From the NCBI GenBank assembly GCA_015680635.1, contig JAABOA010000221.1, positions 1 to 15,776 of the forward strand: a DNA stretch of 15,776 nucleotides. Direction: 5' to 3'. Below are positions 9,446 to 15,776 of this stretch, one piece after another. The position numbers and the translations under genes were made by a program. Within the stretch, counting starts at the first letter, position 1. The number at the start of each line of letters is the position of its first letter. Origin of the DNA: Lunasporangiospora selenospora (lineage: Eukaryota; Mortierellomycota; Mortierellomycetes; Mortierellales; Mortierellaceae). A model generated the notes under the pieces. That model worked only from the letters and a program-made list of their open reading frames with translations, did not search any database and had not been told where the DNA came from.

Positions 9446-12400
9446 ATGGCATCTTTACCCGCAGACCCTGTCGAGTACTATGCTATGCTCAAGCTAGTCG
9501 ACGCTCCTGGTATCCCAGTAAGTCGCATTCTTTTCAATTGCGAGGGCTTTGCTTTCAACAAAAGACACTATCTGACCTCTTATTTCAACCCCAATTGTAG
9601 CCAGGGCAAGGCAAGAAATGTCAATATGTCCAGACACCCGCCTGGAGTTGTCCTGCCGGGTAGGATACTCATCCTTATTTCACTTTCCCCATAATGAAAC
9701 CCGGCAAAGGACTCTCTGAACACGCTCTAACTCGGAAGTGAACCTCACTGAAATCTTTTAGCAACTATTGTATATCGCCAAAGCACTCTGAACCGTGCCC
9801 TCCAGTAAGCCTATGCTGAATATGTTACGCTCCTTCAACAGCGATATAAACCTAGGCACGGAAATTCTAACCGCACAAACATGTCTCTTATAGGGGTTCT
9901 ATTGTCCTGCGAATACTGCCCAGCCCATGTATTGTTGCCCGGGATATTACTGCTCCAATGATACAAAGACTATCACTCTGTGTCCTCAGAATCAGTACTG
10001 TCCTGCAGGATCGGTCGATGGTGGGGTAGGACAACACTGCTTTGCCAACACCTTTGCTCGTCATCGGCAGTAGACCACAATGGATCACCATGAGCTAACA
10101 TTCCTTTTTACTTATCTAGACATCATGCCTCTGGCTAGCCTCATGCCCTGCTGGTAGTGACTCTGCCTCCAAGTTCGGTCTTATCCTGTTTGTTATCATC
10201 TTTATTATTGCAATCAGTATTGTCTTCTGGGTTCACAAGCGTGTGGAAGCGGTTAGGACCCACCATCTCGAGAAACGGCTGCGTTGGATCCATAACCATA
10301 GCTCCAACCACGAGAACCTTCTTTCAACTGATGAACCCGATACCCAAAAAGACGACGACGACGACGAGGACAGTAGGGACGGAAGCAAGGACGGAAGCAA
10401 GAGTCCTAGAAATGGCAGCAACCCCAACATCCATATTACAGATCCCAACCTTTCCACATCTGAACTGACAATCAAGGAAGCTGTTATTCAAGTCGATTCC
10501 GAGAATAGCGAAGCAACGGTCCTTGAAACCCAAGTCAAGAAGAGGCGTAGCACCAAAGTCACCCAAACCTTTGACATCGAATTTGAACGCCTCAGCTTGA
10601 CGCTCTCTAATGGAACTTCTATTCTTCAGGTACTTGATCCGCTCTGAATATGTTGCTAGATCATGATTACAAAGGGATAATGTTGACTTATCGCTACTCT
10701 GTACTTTTATTACATTAGAATGTTTCTGGAATGCTTCGGAGTGGGCGAACATGTGCTATTATGGGCCCTTCAGGTTCAGGAAAGACAACACTTATCAACC
10801 TGTTGACTTCCAAAGTCAACAAAGACGAGGGCAGGATTTTGATTAACAGCCAAGAGGAGGATCTTATCCACTACCGAAAGCTTATCGGCTTTGTCCCACA
10901 GGAGGATGTCATGTTGCGCGAACTCACAGTACACGATGTCCTACTCCACTCGGCCTATATGCGACTACCCGCAGATTTGGCAAAGTCTGAAATGACAGAA
11001 AAGGTCCTCGAGATTATTGATTTCTTGGGACTAAACAATGTCATGGATTCAGTGGTTGGTGACGCAGAGCGCAGAGGTATCTCAGGTGGCCAACGGAAGC
11101 GAGTCAACATCGGAATGGAGCTAGTCACCGATCCTAGTATCTTGTTCTTGGACGAGCCCACCTCTGGTCTAGACTCAAGCACTAGTGGGGATGTCTGCAA
11201 ACTGCTGAAAGCCGTCGCTCGCCGGAAGGGGCTCACAATTGCCGCTGTGATCCATTCGCCAAGTCCAATCGCTTTTGATCAGTTCGACGACCTGCTGCTT
11301 CTCGGCCATGGTGGCCGTGTAGTCTTCCATGGGCCCTGCAAGGAAGCCCCGGCATACTTTGCCGCCATTGGATTCTCCATCCCTATGGGTGCTAGTCCCT
11401 CCGACTTTTACATGGATGTGATTTCGAACAACATCAAATCCAGACTTACCAAAAAGTTCAAGCCATTCTATCTCGCAAAGTATTGGGAATCCTACTGTAA
11501 ACGATCTCAGTGCTATTACGCGGACCCTGGAAACGGTGTTGACTATAAGCACCCATCGCCTCACGCCACCAACCCTAATTCACCACACTTTAACCCTCGG
11601 GCATCCTTGGCGCTGCTTGCCACCTATCCAAACCTGAACCAATCTGCGCTTGTCGTTCAACAAGGAGCTTCTAATAACGCATCCGAATCTTTGGAGATGT
11701 CCACCATGAACAACATGTCTTCTCTTGCCCTCCCAGGAGCTGTTGTCTCTGGCACAAGCGTGAGTCTTCAGCCCCCATTACAAACTCATGGCAACCGCCT
11801 AATGGCTCTCAAAGGAATGTCTCGCGATTCTCTGCACCTGCGACCCTCTCCATGCGCGTCACCCCGTGCGTCAATGGCCTTTAGCGACCGGACATCGATG
11901 TTCAGCTCTCCACCTCCACCCGAAGAGATCACCCTGTTGGAGTCACTCCGAAAATCGGTCAGAATCTTTATTATTGAATCTCGGATGTGGTGGGGAGGAG
12001 TCATGTCGGAGACCCTTGAAACTGTTGAAGGAATCTTCCTGAGTCGCAAGGATCCTGTCCGCAACACTGCAAACCCATTCATGATGTTTTGGCTCTGTCT
12101 TATGCGCGCAAGACTTCAAATCTACCGTAACCAGCGACAGTTCCTTTACGACCAATTGCTTCATCTTGGCTGTGGACTTTTTATTTCGATCGCCGCTTCC
12201 CGATTCGATTACCTGGGTCGCCAACCGGACCTAGTGTGTGCTATGGCTCCATTCCAGCTGAGGGTCAATTGTGTGAACCCCACGGACCATCTGACAGAAG
12301 TCGGAGTCTTTATTGCATTGGGTGTTTGCTTTGCAGGCATCTCTGTGGGTTCAACGACCTTTGGCAATGAAAAGATTGTCTACTGGCGTGACAAATCTTC

Positions 12401-12947
12401 CGGTCTATTGACGCTTCCATACTACTTGGCCAAGGTCATTGCTGATATTCCCCGGATTGTGCTCGCAGCCATCATGTTCTCCATCTCATTGATCATTTTC
12501 TTCAATGAGCGGTCCAACTACTTTTACCTCCTCTTCATCATCATCATGCTCTACGCCGTTGCCTTTGCGATGGGTTATCTCTTGTCGGCCCTGGTCCCTC
12601 AGAACCGTGTTAGTCTTGTCGGAACAGGTTTCACACTTGCGTGGGCAATTGTGTTTTCGGGAGATGCTCCCGATCTTGCCGATGTCATGTCGGATGATGC
12701 CTCGAGCGGATACAAGGCCGGCAGATGGATCTGGATGATCTCTGCTCCAAGATATGCCATTGAAGCCATCTACCTTCGAGAAATCCAAGCTCGACCCTGG
12801 CAAGAGATCCGAAACGAGCCTCTCTCGCACACTTATGAGCTGGGCCAGTTTTGGTGGTGCTTCAAGATCATGGCCTTTATCATGTTAGGATGGCATGTCC
12901 TTGCCTTTTTGTCCCTCAAGCTCAAGAACCGCAACAAGCAAAAATAG
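9446..12947 (+). CDS. ABCG (White) half-transporter with N-terminal Cys-rich ectodomain
   Basis: Exons 9446-9517, 9601-9659, 9762-9804, 9894-10025, 10120-10629, 10719-12947; introns of 83-102 nt, all GT-AG and in phase; product 1014 residues. Residues 30-118 hold 12 Cys in repeats such as CPAGNYC, CPPGFYC, CCPGYYC and CPAGS, followed by a membrane segment (about 120-142) with basic residues after it. An acidic, Ser-rich linker precedes the nucleotide-binding domain: Walker A GPSGSGKT (288-295), Q-loop VPQED, signature ISGGQ (393-397), Walker B ILFLDEP, switch His in IAAVIHSPSP. A variable linker leads to an ABC2-type membrane domain from about 724 with six hydrophobic segments. The order ectodomain, TM, NBD, TMD matches the plant ABCG24/28/29 type. 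As a half-size protein it probably dimerises. The substrate cannot be read from sequence; lipid or hydrophobic export is typical of the family. No cleavable signal peptide is visible, so the N-terminal helix probably acts as an N-out anchor. Confidence 0.92.
10351..10401 (+). repeat. Coding microsatellite (GAC)5 and tandem 12-mer in ABCG
   Basis: Five GAC codons (10351-10365) run into GAGGAC and encode an Asp-rich acidic patch. Two exact tandem copies of GACGGAAGCAAG follow (10378-10389 and 10390-10401), encoding DGSK twice. Both lie in the cytosolic linker between the first membrane segment and the NBD, where length changes in multiples of three should be tolerated. Confidence 0.8.
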
Positions 12948-13226
12948 ATTTCTTTTCCACCTTACACCTATTCTTCAAAAAGTCTGTACTATCAACTAAT
13001 ATCACCTATGCCCCTCCCCCCTCTTCTCTCTCGCTAGTATCCTGACTCTTTAATCCCCTTTAGCCACTATACCCAGTTTTTATTGTCACGTCCCCTCCCT
13101 TCCAAATGAATACCAATAGAAATGATCAGTCTTTTTGATCTCTAAATATGAACATTCAAGGAGGGCATATCCAAATATTTATAATCCATCGAGAAGCTAT
13201 CGACAATCTAGGAAAGGAATTCCAAC
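12948..13226. other. Convergent 3' regions of ABCG and KDSR
   Basis: The 279 bases between the two facing stop codons contain a pyrimidine-rich stretch after the ABCG stop (about 12990-13065) and AT-rich sequence towards KDSR. No ORF of note. The two 3' UTRs probably overlap, because the only AATAAA that I see on the minus strand lies well inside the expected ABCG 3' UTR. Confidence 0.5.
13079..13084 (-). terminator. Possible polyadenylation signal of KDSR
   Basis: AATAAA read on the minus strand, about 143 nt past the KDSR stop codon. Fungal poly(A) signals are loosely conserved, so this is suggestive only. Confidence 0.3.
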
Positions 13227-15147
13227 TTAGAGCTCCTTCTTGAGCATCTTTTTACCAAAGTTCTGGACCTTGTAGTTGCACTCCCACATAAACTGTGCAG
13301 CTCCAGCCTATTGCAGCGCAAAAGATCCGCCAACGTGCCCAAAGCAAGTACACGAAAAGAAAAGCCAAAGTTAGTATAACATAAGGTACGAATCAGGATA
13401 GTCCTTGCGCTAAATATGCATTTCCGTGAACTTACGGGCGCAAAAATATGGAGAATGTAGTCCAATCCAACATTGTTCATGGGTGTCACACCCTTGGATG
13501 AGACTCTCAAGAAACTCGTATCAAAGTCGGTCGTAATTGAGAAATATCCCTTGCGAAGACCTAAGACGTATTTAATATTGCCATGCACGCCAATGAGGTT
13601 AGGAATGGTCATGGGAACGGCAATGGATATCACGAAAATCCTGGTGCGCGCTAGTAGAGCTCTTACCTTTCATCATTCCCTTGCAAGCATCCTCAGGAGT
13701 GAGACCACCAGAGCCCTCAATCTCGCGAGTCACCAAGGGCTTCACCTTGTTCTACAAAATACGTGACATGGGCAAAGAACAAGATGAAGAGAGTAAGAAA
13801 ACATAACTAAAGAAATGTCTTGAGTGTCTTTCAAGCAAATCAATCTCTGCCATTACCTCATTCTCAAAGCCGGGAGTAAACATGTTGCCGGGGTAATAGA
13901 TATGGGTCTTGATTCCATAGAGCATGAGCTCGTTTCGCAAGTTCTCTGCCAATCCACGGACAGCAAACTTGGTTGGTGAATAAGGAGTGTATCCTGCAAA
14001 TCCAATCAGACCCATGGCCGAGCTCACAAAAACAACGGTTCCCTTGATGTTGGCATCAACCATTCTCTTGACACCCTCCTATTAAAGAGTCAAAAATCAA
14101 TGCATCGGCAATAAAGGAAGTTCGTCCGAGAGTAAACGAGCCAAAGAAATTAGAAATGAGTCCCTTGAAAATGAGTTTTTTGATATTTTATGGTCGATTG
14201 AAGTCCCTTCCGTCCATTGCGTGCTTATTTAGAAGGAGTGAAATAGTTGGTTCGCTTACATGAACGGTGTAAAGGGTGCCAAAGTAGTTGAGTTTCATCT
14301 GGTGCTCAAACTCATCTGTAGTGGCCTCCACGAACAGCTTTGGGATCGCGCTACCTGTTAATCAAAACACGAAGAAAAACAAATTTTGTTACAATGCTTG
14401 GCTTGACATTCATACCTCTTTCAATATTAGCCAAACAGAACATTGTGTCACGATCGATCGTGATACCAGCTAGACCCTAGCAAATGTTCGCTTACCGGCA
14501 CAGGTGATGATGATCTCGGGAACTTGACCTCCATGAGCGCTTGCTGCCTCGTCAAGAGCACGGATCGCCTGAGTTTTATCCGTCACGTCCGCGGAAACAT
14601 AATGGAACGTCTGCACCAATTGCTCCTTGCGTGCGGCAGCAGCCTTCTTCATCAGCTCAATAGTCTCCTTCAGAGGACCCTCGTTCCTGGCGACAATTGT
14701 CACGTTGGCACCTTTCTTGGCCAAATCAATAGCCACTGCTCGGCCAAGTCCGATGCTTCCTCCAGTCACGTAAACATGCTACATGAGGAATACGTGTACA
14801 GTTAGAAATAGTAACCAGGGTCTACTGCTTGGCGTGTGCCTTGGAGATATATGTTTCAGTTACACTCCCCGTGAAGCAATAACTTTAGGCTGGAGTAGAG
14901 GGTGACCAACAGCTCAAAGTCATTGAGCTTTCATCGGCGATGTAGTCTCCACATTCTTTCCATGGGAGATTATGTCATTCTCATTACCTTGCCCTTTGGG
15001 TTGAACTGACTGCCCTTAATCAAATTATAGAGGGGCGTGATGCCGATCGAGGCAAGCAACGCCAGGAACAGATTCGCGCAAATGGACTCAAAGACCGTGA
15101 GGACGATGTGTCAAGGACCACAACAAGTCAGCTGGAGACCAAACCAT
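13227..15147 (-). CDS. TSC10: 3-ketodihydrosphingosine reductase (KDSR/Tsc10)
   Basis: Short-chain dehydrogenase that reduces 3-ketodihydrosphingosine to dihydrosphingosine with NADPH, the second step of sphingolipid synthesis, at the ER membrane. Exons: 15086-14988, 14778-14496, 14354-14260, 14078-13857, 13751-13667, 13560-13436, 13307-13227; phases agree and about 330 residues result, close to the human 332. An N-terminal hydrophobic helix (NLFLALLASIG) precedes the Rossmann motif TGGSIGLG, then TCAG, VSS and the catalytic YSPTK. FAVRGLAENLRNE and YYPGNMFTPGF match KDSR rather than generic SDRs. The C-terminus has a hydrophobic patch and ends KKEL, a KKXX ER-retrieval form. The 5' end is uncertain. 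The only upstream ATG with a good context (15147) is out of frame with the helix, and an in-frame TGA lies at 15113-15111. Either a 58-nt intron removes 15144-15087, leaving an ATG-only first coding exon, or there is a one-base frameshift near 15111. Confidence 0.92.
15087..15144 (-). other. Candidate first intron of KDSR, or frameshifted 5' coding sequence
   Basis: Minus strand ATG|GTTTGG ... TTTGAG|TCC joins the start codon in frame to SICANLFLALLASIG. At 58 nt it would be shorter than the other introns except the 19-nt PLK case, and its donor and GAG acceptor are both weak. Alternatively the stretch is coding: frame one reads MVWSPADLLWSL and the downstream frame reads HIVLTVFESICANL, and a one-base deletion near 15111 would unite them. 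A CTGAC resembling a branch site lies inside. Confidence 0.35.
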
Positions 15148-15298
15148 GGTTGAAAATTCGTGTTTTTTTATAATCCGGAATGTTCAGAGACTGAAAGGAA
15201 CAGAAATGCAAATGTAGAAATTGATGGAACGTGAGAGTTCAAAAAAAAGTTTACGTACAAAAAAAGTCTATAGTGCGGGCGGTGTACATGCTACATTT
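15148..15298 (-). promoter_or_regulatory. Short spacer: LHS1 3' UTR and KDSR promoter
   Basis: Only 151 bases separate the chaperone stop codon from the KDSR ATG on the same strand. It holds T-runs and, at 15172-15161 on the minus strand, TATAAAAAAACA. That element is only about 15-25 bases from the ATG, close for a TATA box, and could instead help form the upstream gene's 3' end. No gene fits here. Confidence 0.4.
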
Positions 15299-15776
15299 CT
15301 ACAGTTCATCCTTCTTGTGCTTGAGCGACTCGGCTGGCTCTGCTTCTGGCTCCTCGGACGAGGCCGTTGGCTCTTCATCCTTCTGCTCAATTGGCTTCTC
15401 GTTCTCGCCCTTCTCGGTGCTTCCCTCGGGCTTCTTCTCCTCCTCAGTTGCCTCAGCATTCTCCGACGTGGTCTCGTTCTTGTTGGTCTCCTTGACCTTC
15501 TTTGGCTTGGGTTTCTTCTTGCTCATCAACTTGTGCATCTCACGCTCCACAGCTCCACCCTTAACCTGGATCTCTCGTGTAGTCACCACTCCGTCCTGCC
15601 ACAAGGGGAGAGCCTCCTGCTGTGCCTCCTTGTCCTTGATCCATCCCAAAATCTCGTCACAGGCGTCATAGAGTTTTTGGACTTCTTCCTCTGTATGGTA
15701 TGCATCTTCACCCGTCAGCATATGCTCGCCCAAAGTACGAGCCATCGTGACGGACGCGCGAAGGGTAGTGAATGCC
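15299..15776 (-). CDS. LHS1: ER Hsp70-like chaperone, HYOU1/GRP170/Lhs1 type, C-terminal part only
   Basis: The last 158 codons of a gene whose 5' part lies beyond the right edge; the frame is open to position 15776. Hsp110/GRP170-type proteins act in the ER lumen as nucleotide-exchange factors for BiP and as holdases. The visible part matches the helical C-terminal region: EEEVQKLYDACDEILGWI, then a Lys/Pro-rich stretch after EREMHKLMSKKKPKPKK, which parallels the HYOU1 segment ending in KFTKPRPRPK. A low-complexity Glu/Lys tail of about 55 residues follows and the protein ends HKKDEL, an ER-retrieval signal. The ATPase domain is not in view, so assignment rests on the helical segment, the acidic tail and KDEL. 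A shorter acidic ER protein is a less likely alternative. Confidence 0.82.
   Translation of the reverse strand, partial: AFTTLRASVTMARTLGEHMLTGEDAYHTEEEVQKLYDACDEILGWIKDKEAQQEALPLWQDGVVTTREIQVKGGAVEREMHKLMSKKKPKPKKVKETNKNETTSENAEATEEEKKPEGSTEKGENEKPIEQKDEEPTASSEEPEAEPAESLKHKKDEL

Overview
The window is nuclear DNA of a filamentous fungus. It is intron-rich, with about 20 spliceosomal introns, nearly all GT-AG and 83-209 nt long. It has roughly balanced base composition, long intergenic DNA, and proteins padded with Ser/Gln/Pro-rich low-complexity sequence. The gene content and style (a multi-exon KDSR, a plant-type ABCG with a Cys-rich ectodomain) suggest an early-diverging lineage such as Mortierella-like Mucoromycota. 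That placement is an inference, not something the sequence proves. I see no mobile element, CRISPR array, rRNA or tRNA.

Layout. (1) Positions 7238 down to the left edge, minus strand: a Polo-like kinase in ten visible exons, cut off at its 3' end by the window edge. At least 2103 residues are visible, about three times the usual PLK size. The kinase domain is canonical, but about 1000 disordered residues separate it from polo box 1, and both polo boxes carry large insertions. The last visible intron would be only 19 nt. (2) 7239-9445: a 2.2 kb divergent intergenic region with four ACGCGT hexamers, a TATA box at 9095 and a pyrimidine-rich leader. (3) 9446-12947, plus strand: a six-exon ABCG half-transporter of 1014 residues with an N-terminal Cys-rich ectodomain. 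(4) 15147-13227, minus strand: 3-ketodihydrosphingosine reductase (KDSR/Tsc10), tail-to-tail with the ABCG gene. (5) 15776-15299, minus strand: the C-terminal end of an ER Hsp70-like chaperone (HYOU1/Lhs1 type) ending in KDEL, 151 bp upstream of KDSR and on the same strand.

The right half groups membrane and ER functions: a sphingolipid-synthesis enzyme, an ER chaperone and a membrane transporter. Nothing shows that they are co-regulated. The left half is a cell-cycle kinase with an extraordinary architecture. The points most worth checking are the 19-nt intron in polo box 2, the size and insertions of the PLK, and the broken-looking first exon of KDSR.
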